DNA of 64,000 nt from Amycolatopsis lexingtonensis (GCF_014873755.1 NZ_JADBEG010000001.1:746501-810500), one strand, 5' to 3'; positions 30,793-40,500 are shown, counted from the first letter of the stretch. Program-made: numbers and translations. Notes: generated by a model not told the origin, from the sequence alone.

Positions 30793-30818
30793 GGTTGCGG
30801 GTCCGACATTCTGGGTAC
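30793..30818 (+). promoter_or_regulatory. SigB-type promoter match upstream of the nuclease gene
   Basis: GGTT, 16 nt, GGGTAC. It fits the actinomycete SigB/SigF-group consensus GNNT-N14-16-GGGTAC/T, 35 bp before the start codon. Inferred from pattern only. Confidence 0.55.
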
Positions 30819-30853
30819 CTGGCGCGCGGAGGAATATTGACACGGAGGGTGCG

Positions 30854-31369
30854 GTGGTCAGCGTGATCCCGATCGAGGTCGTGGGGATGGCCGTTCCGGT
30901 GCCGGGGGAGGCGCCCCTGATGTTGCTCCGCGAACCCGACGGCGCCCGCCGCTGGCTCGCCATCATGATCGGCTACGGCGAGGCCGAAGCCCTGGTGCGG
31001 GCGCGGGAACAGATCGCGCAGCCGCGCCCGGGCACGATCGAGCTGCTCGGCGACGTGCTCGCGGCGTTCGGCCAGGGCGTCGCCGCGGTCGAGCTGACCG
31101 AGGTGCGCGACGGCATCTTCTACGCCGACCTCGTGCTCGCCTCCGGCACCCGCGTGTCGGCCCGCCCCAGTGACGCGGTCGCGCTCGGCCTGCGCCAGGG
31201 CGCGCCGATCCGCGTCGCCGAAGAGGTGCTCGACGTCGCGTCCGTGCAGCTGGAGGTCGAGCAGGAGACCGAAGGGCCGGCCGCCGACGTGCTGGACACC
31301 GAGGCCGAGGTCGCCCGGTTCCGCGCCGAGCTCGACGGCCTGCGGCCCGAGGACTTCGACGACCTGTGA
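30854..31369 (+). CDS. Bifunctional nuclease family protein (DUF151)
   Basis: 171 residues. The DUF151 core covers about residues 1-130: MLLREPDGARRWLAIMIGYGEAEAL, IFYADLVLASGTRVSARPSDAVALGLRQGAPI. An acidic tail follows (AELDGLRPEDFDDL). Plant and bacterial members show DNase/RNase activity; cellular function in actinomycetes is little known. The GTG start follows GGAGGG. The upstream SigB-type promoter match suggests stress control. A hairpin 11 nt after the stop may be its terminator. Confidence 0.85.
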   Translation: MVSVIPIEVVGMAVPVPGEAPLMLLREPDGARRWLAIMIGYGEAEALVRAREQIAQPRPGTIELLGDVLAAFGQGVAAVELTEVRDGIFYADLVLASGTRVSARPSDAVALGLRQGAPIRVAEEVLDVASVQLEVEQETEGPAADVLDTEAEVARFRAELDGLRPEDFDDL

Positions 31370-31379
31370 GCGCTCCGCT

Positions 31380-31411
31380 CCCTCCCGCCGGTACATTTCG
31401 CGGCGGGAGGG
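31380..31411 (+). promoter_or_regulatory. Hairpin covering the Shine-Dalgarno of the ECF sigma gene
   Basis: CCCTCCCGCCG pairs perfectly with CGGCGGGAGGG over a 10-nt loop. The right arm contains the GGGAGG ribosome binding site of the sigma factor gene, whose ATG is 6 nt beyond it. It can act as terminator of the nuclease gene, as a lid on sigma factor translation, or both. Confidence 0.6.
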
Positions 31412-31417
31412 ACGCCG

Positions 31418-32371
31418 ATGCCGGACTTCGCCGCGGCCGTCGAGCCGCACCGCCGTGAGCTGCTGGCGCACTGCTACCGCATGCTCGGTTCGGTCCATGA
31501 GGCGGAGGACCTGGTGCAGGAAACCCTGGTCCGCGCCTGGAAAGCGTGGCCGGGCTACGACCCGGCGCGGGCTTCGGTGCGCACCTGGCTCCACCGCATC
31601 GCGACCAACGCCTGTCTCACCGCGCTCGAAGGGCGAGCGCGGCGCCCGCTGCCGTCCGGGCTCGGTCACCCCCGCGACGACCCGGCCGCGCCGCTGACGC
31701 CGTCGTTCGAAATCCCGTGGCTGCAGCCCTTTCCGGACGCGTCGGCGGACGACCCCGGCCGGGGCACGCTCCGGCTGGCGTTGCTGGCGGCGATGCAGAC
31801 GCTCCCGCCGAAGCAGCGCGCGGTGCTGATCCTGCGGGACGTCCTGGAATTCAGCGCCGCGGAGGTGGCCGGGTTCCTCGACACCACCCCCGCGGCGGTC
31901 AACAGCGCGCTGCAACGGGCTCGCGCCGGCCTCGGCGGGGTGTCGGTGGAGGAGGTCGCCGAACCGGCCGACGCGGCGGTGGCCGCGGTCCTGGACCGGT
32001 ACGTGCGGGCGTTCGAACGCGCCGACGTCGCCGGGCTGGTCGGGCTGCTGGCCGACGACGTCGTCATGGAGATGCCGCCGGTGCCGCTGTGGTTCCGCGG
32101 CCGCGACGACTACGGCCGGTTCCTCGAGCGGCTGTTCGCGATGCGCGGCCCGGACTGGCGGATGACGCGCACGTCGGCCAACGGCCAGCCCGCGCTGGTC
32201 GCCTACTGCCGCGACGACGCCGGGATCTACCGGCTGCACACCCTGCAGGTGTTCACCGTGACGAAAGCGGGCGTGGCGCACAACGTCGTGTTCGCCGATC
32301 CCGCCGTGCTGGCGGCGTTCGACCTTCCCGCGACTCAGCCGGCGGCGCGGGCCTCCGACGGGCGGCCGTAG
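31418..32371 (+). CDS. ECF sigma factor with C-terminal SnoaL-like domain
   Basis: 317 residues. Region 2 is at about residues 7-75 (HRRELLAHCYRMLGSVHEAEDLVQETLVRAWKAW), region 4 at about 125-180 (LPPKQRAVLILRDVLEFSAAEVAGFLDTTPAAVNSALQRAR). A SnoaL-like domain (about 190-305: LDRYVRAFERADVAGLVGLLADDVVMEMPP, WFRGRDDY) is fused as in the SigG/TIGR02960-type ECF groups, where it modulates activity in place of an anti-sigma factor. Targets unknown. The 3' end overlaps a convergent DUF2087 gene by 37 bp. Its ribosome binding site lies in a hairpin. Confidence 0.93.
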   Translation: MPDFAAAVEPHRRELLAHCYRMLGSVHEAEDLVQETLVRAWKAWPGYDPARASVRTWLHRIATNACLTALEGRARRPLPSGLGHPRDDPAAPLTPSFEIPWLQPFPDASADDPGRGTLRLALLAAMQTLPPKQRAVLILRDVLEFSAAEVAGFLDTTPAAVNSALQRARAGLGGVSVEEVAEPADAAVAAVLDRYVRAFERADVAGLVGLLADDVVMEMPPVPLWFRGRDDYGRFLERLFAMRGPDWRMTRTSANGQPALVAYCRDDAGIYRLHTLQVFTVTKAGVAHNVVFADPAVLAAFDLPATQPAARASDGRP

Positions 32372-32814
32372 GCGCCGCCGTCGTTGCTGCGCTGCAGCAG
32401 GCCTTCGTCGATCAGGTAGCGGCGCAGGGTCGCGTGGTCGTCGTGGACCATCACGAGCTTCTCCCGTACCTCCTGCTCGGTGTACAGGCGGCCGGGCTCG
32501 AACCGCTCGGCGAGGGTGGCCAGGAGCAGCTGCCGCCGCTTGCCCGAATGCGGGATCGTGACGAGCCTGCCGTGCCGGAACAGCCCGTCGAGCGGGTCGG
32601 CGGGGCCCTTCACGAGCGCTTCGCGGAAGACGCCGGGCACCGGGCGGTAGCGGTCGCCGTCCGCCGTCACCAGGCCCGCGTCGGTCAGCCGTCTGACGAG
32701 CTTGGCCGGGACCTCGCCCGCCGGCAGCCCTTCGGGCGCGGCGCAGATGCGGGCGAACAGCAGCAGCCGTTCGGGATCCGAGAGAGCGGAGACCAGTGCT
32801 TCCGGTGCGGCCAT
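32335..32814 (-). CDS. DUF2087 domain protein
   Basis: 159 residues. Residues about 1-70 look like a small winged-helix region (EALVSALSDPERLLLFARIC, LVRRLTDAGLVTADG), and residues about 80-150 are the DUF2087 module: HSGKRRQLLLATLAERFEPGRLYTEQEVREKL, HDDHATLRRYLIDEGLLQR. The family is probably DNA-binding and often sits near sigma factors or ArsR-type regulators. It is convergent with the ECF sigma gene, not in its operon. Confidence 0.82.
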   Translation of the reverse strand: MAAPEALVSALSDPERLLLFARICAAPEGLPAGEVPAKLVRRLTDAGLVTADGDRYRPVPGVFREALVKGPADPLDGLFRHGRLVTIPHSGKRRQLLLATLAERFEPGRLYTEQEVREKLVMVHDDHATLRRYLIDEGLLQRSNDGGAYGRPSEARAAG

Positions 32815-32860
32815 GGCCCGGAAGGTACCGGAAAACGCGGGCGCCGTCGTCGGCGAAAAC

Positions 32861-32894
32861 TCGACAGGGTTACCTGATCAGTTTACCCTGTCGA
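32861..32894. promoter_or_regulatory. MarR-type operator overlapping the promoter of the MarR operon
   Basis: TCGACAGGGT (32861-32870) and ACCCTGTCGA (32885-32894) are perfect 10-bp arms around a spacer with its own palindrome CTGATCAG. The right arm ends 1 bp before the MarR ATG, which has no Shine-Dalgarno, so the transcript is probably leaderless. A dimeric MarR protein bound here would block the promoter. Confidence 0.78.
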
Positions 32895-32895
32895 T

Positions 32896-33339
32896 ATGGC
32901 TCCGAAAACGGTTCCCGCACCGGCGGTGGCGGCCGCGCAGACCTTGCGCGTGCTCGTCGGACGGCTGCGGCGGAAGATGATGGACGCGACGGAGGTCGGG
33001 GACCTGACGTCCGCGCAGGCCTCGGCGCTCGCCCGGCTCGCGAAGCTGGAGCCGGCGACGGCGAGCGTGCTGGCCGGCGCGGAGCGAGTCCGCCCGCAGT
33101 CGATGGCCGCGACGGTGGCCGCGCTGGAGAAGCTCGGCCTGGTCCGCCGTGAGGACGACCCCGAAGACGGTCGCCGCCAGCTCATCTTCTTCACCCCCGA
33201 AGGCCGCGCGTACGGCCGGGGAGCCCGCGCGTCGCGGGAGGAATGGCTGGCGCGGGCTCTCGCGGAGCGGCTCACGGAGGACGAACTGGCCGTCGTCACC
33301 GAGGCGCTCGCCCTGCTCGGCCGCATCGCCGAACCGTGA
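32896..33339 (+). CDS. MarR-family transcriptional regulator
   Basis: 147 residues of MarR fold: helix 1 (AAAQTLRVLVGRLRRKM), winged-helix core (LTSAQASALARLAKLEPATASVLAGAERVRPQSMAATVAALEKLGLVRREDDPEDGRRQLIFFT), and C-terminal dimer helices. It probably represses its own operon, which continues with an exporter and an isochorismatase-like protein. Its start lies against a strong palindrome. The stop overlaps the next start (GTGA). Confidence 0.93.
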   Translation: MAPKTVPAPAVAAAQTLRVLVGRLRRKMMDATEVGDLTSAQASALARLAKLEPATASVLAGAERVRPQSMAATVAALEKLGLVRREDDPEDGRRQLIFFTPEGRAYGRGARASREEWLARALAERLTEDELAVVTEALALLGRIAEP

Positions 33340-34727
33340 CGACGCGCGAACGGGCGAAGGCCGGGTTCGACCGGAAACTGCTGGCCCCGCTCATTTCGGG
33401 TGCGGTGCTGAACCCGGTCAACTCCACGATCATCGCGGTCGCGCTGGTGCCGATCGGCGTGGCGTTCGGCCAGCCGGCGTCGGCGACCGCGTGGCTGATC
33501 TCGGCGCTGTACCTGGCCACGGCGGTCGGGCAGCCGGTCGTCGGGCGGCTGATCGACCGCTACGGCCCGCGGCGGCTGTTCCTCCCGGCGACGGCGCTGG
33601 TCGGGGCCGCCGGCGTGCTCGGAACCCTCGCGCCCAACCTCGGGGTGCTGATCGCCGCGCGGGTCGTCCTCGGCTTCGGCACCTGCGCGGGCTACCCGGC
33701 GGCGATGCGGCTCATCCGCGACGAAAGCGAGCGCACCGGCCGCGACAGTCCCGCGTCCGTGCTCACCGTGCTGGCGGTCTCGACCCAGACGATCTCGGTG
33801 CTCGGCCCGGCGCTGGGCGGGCTGCTGATCGACGTCGGCGGCTGGCGCGCGACCTTCGCCGTCAACATCCCGATCGCGCTGGCCGCTTTCGTCCTCGGCG
33901 CCCGCCGCTTCCCGAAGGCGCCGAAGCGCGCGTCGGCGGGCCGGTTCGACCTCGACTTCCCCGGCATGGCGCTGTTCGCCGGCACGCTCGTGGCACTGCT
34001 GCTGTTCCTGATGCACCCGGCCGCGGGGGAGTGGTACCTGCCCGTGCTCGCCGCCGCCGGTGCCGCGGGGTTCACCGTGCGCGAGCTGACCTGCGCGCAC
34101 CCGTTCATCGACCTGCGGCTGCTCGGCCGCAACGGCCCGCTGCTGCGCACCTACGGCCGCGCGCTGCTCGCCTACGTCGTGGCGTACAGCTTCCTCTACG
34201 GCTACACGCAATGGCTCGAGCACGCCCGCGGCCTGTCGGCGGCCCAGACCGGGCTCGCGACGCTGCCGCTGTTCGCGACCGCGATCGTCGTGTCGCTCGT
34301 CAGCGGCCGCCGGGAAGCCGTGCGCGGCAAGCTGATCGTCGCCGGGCTCGGGCAACTCGCGGGCTGCGCGCTCCTCCTGGCGCTCGACGATTCGGCCGGG
34401 GTGTGGCTGCTCGTGGTGCTCGCGCTCGTGTCGGGGGTGCCGCAGGGGCTGAACAGCCTCGCGCTGCAGAACTCCGTGTACCGCCAGGCGAATCCCGCCG
34501 ACATCGCCGCGTCCGCCGGGCTGCTGCGCACCTTCGGCTACCTCGGCGCGATCGTCTCTTCCGCGCTGCAAGGCGCTTTCTTCGGCCCCGCCGCCGAAAC
34601 CGCCGGCCTGCACGGCTTCGCGCTGCTGCTCATCGGCATCGGCGTCGTGTTCCTGCTGCTGACCGTTTTCGACCGTGCCCTGACCAGAAACACCACCCGA
34701 CCCGAGGACGAAGATGACCACGCTTGA
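33336..34727 (+). CDS. MFS exporter in the MarR operon (DHA2-like)
   Basis: 463 residues with about 14 helices. Landmarks: LISGAVLNPVNSTIIAVALVPIG in helix 1, WLISALYLATAVGQPVVGRLIDRYGPRR (motif A), and LGPALGGLLIDVGGWRATFAVNIPI (motif C). GTG 33336 overlaps the MarR stop. This is the usual target of a MarR repressor and probably exports the compound that MarR senses. The C-terminal tail is acidic and overlaps the next gene by 14 bp. Confidence 0.9.
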   Translation: MTTRERAKAGFDRKLLAPLISGAVLNPVNSTIIAVALVPIGVAFGQPASATAWLISALYLATAVGQPVVGRLIDRYGPRRLFLPATALVGAAGVLGTLAPNLGVLIAARVVLGFGTCAGYPAAMRLIRDESERTGRDSPASVLTVLAVSTQTISVLGPALGGLLIDVGGWRATFAVNIPIALAAFVLGARRFPKAPKRASAGRFDLDFPGMALFAGTLVALLLFLMHPAAGEWYLPVLAAAGAAGFTVRELTCAHPFIDLRLLGRNGPLLRTYGRALLAYVVAYSFLYGYTQWLEHARGLSAAQTGLATLPLFATAIVVSLVSGRREAVRGKLIVAGLGQLAGCALLLALDDSAGVWLLVVLALVSGVPQGLNSLALQNSVYRQANPADIAASAGLLRTFGYLGAIVSSALQGAFFGPAAETAGLHGFALLLIGIGVVFLLLTVFDRALTRNTTRPEDEDDHA

Positions 34728-35301
34728 CCCGAACCGCACCACCCTGCTCGTGATGGACTACCAAGAGGGGATCCTCGGGCAGCTGCCCGATACGGGCCCG
34801 CTGCTCGACCGCGTCATCGCCGCCATCGACGACGTCCGCACGCGGGGCGGGCACGTCGGCTGGGTGCGCGTCGCGTTCGAAGACGCCGAATTCGACGCCA
34901 TTCCCGAGACGAGCGTGTTCGCGGCCGTCGCCACCCCCGACCGCCGGGCCGCGATGCACGCGGACGCGCCCGGCACGCAGCTCCACGCCCGGCTCGCGCC
35001 GAAGGACGAAGACGTCCGGGTGCGCAAGATCCGCGTCGGCGCCTTCACCACCACCGACCTCGACCGGCAGCTGCGCGACCGCGGGATCACGACGCTCGTC
35101 CTCGCCGGGATCAGCACCAGCGGCGTCGTGCTGAGCACGGTCCGCGAAGCGATGGACCGCGACTACCGCGTCGTCGTCCTGCGCGACGCCTGCGCCGACC
35201 GCGAGGAGGCGACGCACGAGTTCCTCACCGGCACGCTGTTCCCGCGTACCTGCGTGGTCGTGGACGTGGCCGGGCTCGAGGAGCTCTGGGCCGCGCGGTA
35301 G
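34714..35301 (+). CDS. Isochorismatase-like protein lacking the usual catalytic Cys
   Basis: 195 residues of the cysteine hydrolase fold. The general-base Asp (VMDYQEGIL, residue 15) and the Lys (RVRKIRVGAF) are in place, but the loop that normally holds the nucleophilic Cys reads AGISTSGVVLST, with Gly/Ser instead. Such Cys-less members are fairly frequent in actinomycetes and their reaction is uncertain. It overlaps the exporter gene by 14 bp and is the third gene of a MarR-controlled operon, so it may modify or bind the compound being exported. Confidence 0.85.
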   Translation: MTTLDPNRTTLLVMDYQEGILGQLPDTGPLLDRVIAAIDDVRTRGGHVGWVRVAFEDAEFDAIPETSVFAAVATPDRRAAMHADAPGTQLHARLAPKDEDVRVRKIRVGAFTTTDLDRQLRDRGITTLVLAGISTSGVVLSTVREAMDRDYRVVVLRDACADREEATHEFLTGTLFPRTCVVVDVAGLEELWAAR

Positions 35302-35311
35302 GTTCCGCGGC

Positions 35312-36952
35312 GTGCCCCGTCCGACCGCGCCGGTGACCGTGCCCGAGGACGTCCTGCGCGTCTCGATCGTGGAGCGGCTCTTCGCCCGCGCGGACGACCC
35401 GCGGCCGCTCTACACCCACCAGGACCACACCCACGCCGCCGAGCACACGCTGACCTGGGCCGAGTTCGCCGCCCGGGTCCGCGTGGTGGCGGGGGAGCTG
35501 AGGCGGGCCGCCCAGCCGGGCGAGCGGGTCGCGATCCTCGCGGGCCAGGAGCTCGCCTACCCGCTCGCGTTCTTCGGCGCGCTGGCCGCCGGCCTCGTCG
35601 CGGTCCCGCTGATGGTGCCGTCGAACGCCACGCAGGCGGAGCGGCTCGCCGGGGTCCTGGCCGACTCCGGCGCGCGCGTGTGGCTGACGTCGTCGGCTGT
35701 GGCGGCGCGGCTGCCCGCGCACGACCACGTCGTCGTGGTGGACGAGCTGACCGGGCCGGGCGCCGATCCGGTGTTCGCCGACCCGGAGACACCCGCGTAC
35801 CTGCAGTACACGTCGGGGTCGACACGTGAACCGGCCGGCGCGGTGATCCCGCACCGGGCGATCGTCGCCGCCTGCTGGCAGGGCAGCCAGGCTTACGCCG
35901 TCGACGAAGGCACGACCTGCGCGGGCTGGATCCCGTTCTTCCACGACATGGGCCTGATCCAGCTGCTGTGCCTGCCGGTGTTCGCCGGTGGCCGCGCGGT
36001 GTTCATGTCCCCGGCGGAGTTCGTTCACCGCCCGCGAAGGTGGCTGCGGCAGCTCGCCGACTACCCCGCCGTGTTCACCGCGGCCCCGAACTTCGCCTAC
36101 GACCTCGCGGCGGACGCGGGCCCCGAGGACGGCCTGGACCTCTCGGACGTGCGGGTCGCCCTCAACGGCGCCGAACCCGTCCGCCCGGCCACGGTGGAGC
36201 GCTTCCTCGCGGTCTTCGGCCCGCACGGGTTCCGGCGCGAGGCGTACCGGCCGTCCTACGGACTCGCCGAAGCCACCGTGTACGTCGCGAGTGCCGGGCC
36301 GGAAGGGCCGCGCGGTGCCGTCTTCGACCGCGAGACCCTCGCGCAGGGGCAGGCCGTCGAAACCGTCGACGGGCAGGAACTCGTGTCCGTCGGGCGGCCG
36401 GTCGGGCAGCGGGTGCGGATCGTCCACGACGGACACGAGCAGCCCGAAGGCGCCGTCGGCGAGATCTGGATCCACGGCCCGAACGTCGCGACCGGGTACT
36501 GGGGGCGCGGCGACGCCTCCGCGTTCGGCGCCAGCCTCGACGGGCTCGGCGGCTGGCTGCGCACCGGCGACCTCGGCGTCGTGCACCGCGGCGACCTCTA
36601 CGTCACCGGGCGGCTCAAGGACCTCATCGTCATCGACGGCCGCAACTTCCACCCGCAGGACATCGAGGCCGCGGCCGGGGAGGCCCACCCGGCGGTCCGG
36701 CGTGACCGCGTCGCCGCGTTCGGCGTGACCGACGACGACGGGGAGGGCGCGGTGGTGGTCGCCGAATGGGCCCGCGGCGCCGAGGCCGACGTCAAGGAAG
36801 TGACCCGGGCCGTGCTGCGCGCGGTGTCCGCCGAGCACGGCCTCACCCTCCGCACGGTACATCTGGTCCCTTCCGGTGGACTTCCGCGCACCTCCAGCGG
36901 GAAGGTCGCCCGGTCGGCCGCGAAGGCACGTTATGGTGGCGACCGTGGGTGA
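35312..36952 (+). CDS. Fatty acyl-AMP ligase (FAAL)
   Basis: 546 residues of the adenylate-forming family. The P-loop YLQYTSGSTREPAGAVIPHR and WIPFFHDMGL match fatty acyl-AMP ligases such as FadD28 rather than acyl-CoA ligases. Further motifs are VALNGAEPVRP, YRPSYGLAEATVYVAS (A5), WLRTGDLG (A7) and a C-terminal SGKVARSAAKARYGG with the A10 Lys. FAALs make acyl-adenylates and pass the acyl chain to a carrier protein, and an ACP gene overlaps its 3' end. It starts at a GTG 10 bp after the isochorismatase gene, so it may share that operon, though its function groups it with the genes downstream. Confidence 0.92.
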   Translation: MPRPTAPVTVPEDVLRVSIVERLFARADDPRPLYTHQDHTHAAEHTLTWAEFAARVRVVAGELRRAAQPGERVAILAGQELAYPLAFFGALAAGLVAVPLMVPSNATQAERLAGVLADSGARVWLTSSAVAARLPAHDHVVVVDELTGPGADPVFADPETPAYLQYTSGSTREPAGAVIPHRAIVAACWQGSQAYAVDEGTTCAGWIPFFHDMGLIQLLCLPVFAGGRAVFMSPAEFVHRPRRWLRQLADYPAVFTAAPNFAYDLAADAGPEDGLDLSDVRVALNGAEPVRPATVERFLAVFGPHGFRREAYRPSYGLAEATVYVASAGPEGPRGAVFDRETLAQGQAVETVDGQELVSVGRPVGQRVRIVHDGHEQPEGAVGEIWIHGPNVATGYWGRGDASAFGASLDGLGGWLRTGDLGVVHRGDLYVTGRLKDLIVIDGRNFHPQDIEAAAGEAHPAVRRDRVAAFGVTDDDGEGAVVVAEWARGAEADVKEVTRAVLRAVSAEHGLTLRTVHLVPSGGLPRTSSGKVARSAAKARYGGDRG

Positions 36953-37208
36953 TCACCGCGCCGAGGTCACGAAGGTCGTCAGCGAGACCTTCCGGCTCGA
37001 CCCGGCCCTCGTCGAGCCCGACGCCCCCTTGGAGGAGCTGGGCATCGACTCGAAAGGCCGGATCAAGCTGCTGGCGGCGCTGGAGGTCTACTACGGCGTG
37101 ACGATCGAGCTGGACCAGCTCGACCGGTTCACCGACGTGGGATCGGTGGCCGCCGTGCTCGCGGAAGCCCTGGGAACTGGCGGAGCTACAGGAGAGGCGC
37201 TGAAATGA
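36933..37208 (+). CDS. Acyl carrier protein
   Basis: 91 residues if started at ATG 36933, which overlaps the ligase gene by 20 bp; GTG 36945 is an alternative start. Four-helix carrier fold with the phosphopantetheine site in LEELGIDSKGRIKLLAALE (Ser of DSK, where DSL is usual) and a typical FTDVGSVAAVLAEAL final helix. It should accept the acyl chain from the adjacent ligase. It also overlaps the next gene by 4 bp (ATGA), tying acyl activation to the type VII-like genes. No ketosynthase or acyltransferase is nearby. Confidence 0.9.
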   Translation: MVATVGDHRAEVTKVVSETFRLDPALVEPDAPLEELGIDSKGRIKLLAALEVYYGVTIELDQLDRFTDVGSVAAVLAEALGTGGATGEALK

Positions 37209-37522
37209 GCGGCGGGGGGTACACCGCGACGACCGAGGCGTTGTCGACGGCCTCGAAGACGATCGGTGACCTGGCGGAAAACCTGCTGGACGACAACCCG
37301 GACCTGCAGAATTCGCAGGTGACCGCGGAGAAGTTCGGCCGGGCGCACGGCACCCACGCGACGAAGTACACCGCGGGCGCGCAAGCGCTGTGGGCCGCGG
37401 TCTCCGGCTACAGCAGCACGCTGGGGTCGTTCGGCACCAACCTCGGCACCGCCGGGTCGAGCTACGGCGCCAACGAAGACAACCAGGCCGGAGCGATCAA
37501 CAACGCCGGGAGCGGTCTCTGA
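37205..37522 (+). CDS. Small EspC/WXG100-like type VII secretion protein
   Basis: 105 residues, no signal peptide, mostly helical: TATTEALSTASKTIGDLAENL, a hairpin near AEKFGRAHGTHATKY, then LWAAVSGYSSTLGSFGTNLGTAGSSYGANEDNQAGAI. Length, helix-turn-helix shape and the Y-x3-E/D-like element (YGANED) near the end fit the EspC-like (DUF2580) group of ESX substrates. Coupled both ways: ATGA with the acyl carrier gene, TGATG with the large gene that follows. Confidence 0.7.
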   Translation: MSGGGYTATTEALSTASKTIGDLAENLLDDNPDLQNSQVTAEKFGRAHGTHATKYTAGAQALWAAVSGYSSTLGSFGTNLGTAGSSYGANEDNQAGAINNAGSGL

Positions 37523-40500
37523 TGGCGGACGAGAAGAAGAAGTGGTCCGACGTCAAGGCGCTGCTGGACGACCCGAGCGTCCCCGCGCCGCAGAAGAGCG
37601 CGCTGATCAGCAGCTGGCTGCGGGAAAACCCGCCACCGCCGCCGTTCCTGGCCGACCAGGAACCGGACGACATCAAGCAGAAGCGGCAGGAAGCCGAGAA
37701 GTACGCGAACGCGTACAACGCCAACCCGCTGTTCGCCGGGCAGTCGGTCGACGAAGCCTTAGACAAGGCCAAGCAGAGCGGCGACCAGAACTCCTACAAC
37801 GAAGACCAGGAAAAGAAGGCCGTCGACGAGGGCAAGTCGAAGCTCGACGGCACCCAGCCGCCCGCGACCGGTGACGACGGGAGCACCAGCGGGACGAAGA
37901 CGTCCGACGAGATCTTCGACGCCGCCGCGCCCGCGCTGAAGCTGTTCGAGACGTTCGGCTCGCTGCTGGCGAAGATCCCGGACGACTGCCGCGGCAACAC
38001 CCGCGCGCTCGACCTCGACAAGGACATCCGCGCGCCGTTCGACGAGCAGCGCGGCATCAGCTTCGCGGACTTCATGGCCGACGCCGCGCACTTCAAGCGC
38101 GGTTCGGAGACGGTCGACCGGACCGTGCAGGACACCGGCTCGCAGCTGGGCACCCTGTACCAGACCTGGAGCGGCGCGGGCGCCGACGCGGCGTCCGACA
38201 CCTACAACGACAAGATCCAGCCCAAGGCCGCCAAGCTGTCCCAGACGCTCGGCAACGCCAGTGAGGCCACGAAGAACACCGCCACCACGGTGTTCCAGCT
38301 GTGCAAGGGCAAGGCCGACGCCGTCATCGGGATGTACACCGACCTGGTCGGCAAGGCCGACTACACGATGGCGCAGAAGGTCGTCGCGGTCGCCAGCGGC
38401 GAGCACGGCAACGAGCAGGACCTGGCCCAGATCGCGGGCTGGATGGACCTCAACTTCGGCACCAACCTGGTCAAGACCCTCAACGACCAGGGCTGCTGCG
38501 ACGGCGACGAGATCAAGAAGCACGGCCAGGACCTGGCCAAGCAGTGGATCCAGAACCAGTTCAACCCCGACATGTGGGACCGGCTGTACAAGGGCTTCGA
38601 GAAGACCTGCAAGGACACGAAGGACCTCGTCGACCAGGCCTACGACGCTCTCGACAAGGTCATGGGCGGGATCAAGAACGAGTTCGAGGGCGTCTCGATG
38701 CCCGGTGGTTCGGGCAGCGGCGGATCCGGGGGCTCCGGCACGGCCGGCGGCTCGGGCGGCGGCCAGGGTGGCTCGGGCGGCGGGTCCGGCTCTGGTGGGT
38801 CCGGCGGCGGGTTCGGGTCCGGCTCGGGCGGCGGGTCTGGTTCGGGTAGCGGCTCGGGCGGTTCGGGTGACGGGTTCGGATCCGGCTCGGGCGGTTCGGG
38901 CGGTGGCTCCGGTTCGGGGTCCGGTGGTTCGGGAAGCGGCGGGGGCGGTGGCCCGGTGCCGTCGATCCCCGACACCGGCTCGGGGTCCGGCACGCCGGGC
39001 GCGGGGGTCGGCGGTGGCTCCGGCACCGACCTGCCCAGCGGCGCGGACGGCGGTTCCGGCAGCGGCTCGGGCGGAGGTTCGGGCAGCGGCTCCGGGGCGG
39101 GCGGCGGTGGCTCGATCCCGCCGATCCCCGAGGGGTCCGCCGGTGGCGGTTCCGGTTCGGGTGGCGGTTCCGGTTCGGGCGGCGGCGGTGACGACGGCGC
39201 GGCCCAGGCGGAGGCGGCCAAGCAGCAGGCGGCCCAGGCGGCGGAGGAAGCCAAGCAGAAGGCCGCGGACGCGCTGAAGGAGTTCAGCGGTCCCGGCATC
39301 CAGACCGATTCCGGCGCCGGCGCGGGCAGCCTCGGTGGCGGCTCGGGTTCGGGTGGCGGTTCGGGCTCGGGCGCGGGTTCCGACGACACCTCGCCGTCGT
39401 CGACGCCACCCCCGTCCGCGAGCGGCCAAGACGCCGCGGCCGCGGCCGCCGAAGCGGCCAAGCAGAAGGCCGCGGACGCGTTGAAGGAGTTCAGCGGTCC
39501 CGGCATCCAGACCGACGACGGCGCCGGTGGCCTCGGCGGCGGTTCCGGTTCGGGCGGCGGCGACTCGGGCTCGGGCTCGGGTGACGACGGCAAGGCCGCG
39601 GCCGAGCAGGCGGCGGAAGACGCCAAGAACAAGGCGGCCGACGCGCTCAAGGGCCTCGACGGCGACCCGATCAAGACCGAGCCGGGCGGCACCGGCCTCG
39701 ACACCGACGGCGACGGCAAGCCCGACAGTCTCCTCGGCGACGGCAAGGACACCGACGGCGACGGCAAGCCGGACGCCAAGGGCGACGACGACCCCGACGT
39801 TCTCAAGGTCAAGCAGGGCGACAAGACCTTCGAGATGACCGAGCCGGACCACGACGGCAAGATGGACATCAAGGTCGGCGACGGGCCCGGCGACCCGAAG
39901 GACTTCAAGCTCGACTGGTCGGGCGACGGCAAGTCCGCCGACGGTCCACAAGGGACGGACGACGACTGCTACCGCCCGGGCCCGGACGGCAAGATCCACA
40001 TCCAGGACGGCGACCTGAAGATCACCGCCGAGCGGCCCGATGGCGCGGACGGCCCGACGGTCGTCACCGTCGACGACGGCACCGGGAAGCCGACGACCTA
40101 CACCCTCGGCGAGGACGGCAAGCCCTCGGACGCGCTCGGCGACACACCGTCGAAGAAGCTCGACGACGACCTGCCCACCCACCGCGGCACCCTCGACGAC
40201 CTCAAGCCCCACGGCGGCGACGACCTCAAGCCCCACGGCGGCGACGGCGCCGGTGCACACGGGGGCGGGGGCGGCGGTGCGCACGGTGGCGGGATCGGCG
40301 GCGGTGCCCACGTAACCGGCGCGGGCTTCGAGGCGGGCGGCGCGGGACTCGGCGACTCGCCGGTGTCCGGCGGCGCGCACACCGGCGCCGGGGCCGCGCA
40401 GCCGCAGCCCGCGGGGGCGTTCGCACCCGCGGCCGCCGGGGCGAGCGGGGCCGCCGGTTCGTCGATGGCCGGGATGCCGGGCATGGGCGCGATGGGCGGC

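Noticed and set aside
38700..39600. Possible CRISPR or satellite array.
   Set aside because: The repetition is codon-level Gly/Ser low complexity in frame, without regular repeats and unique spacers.
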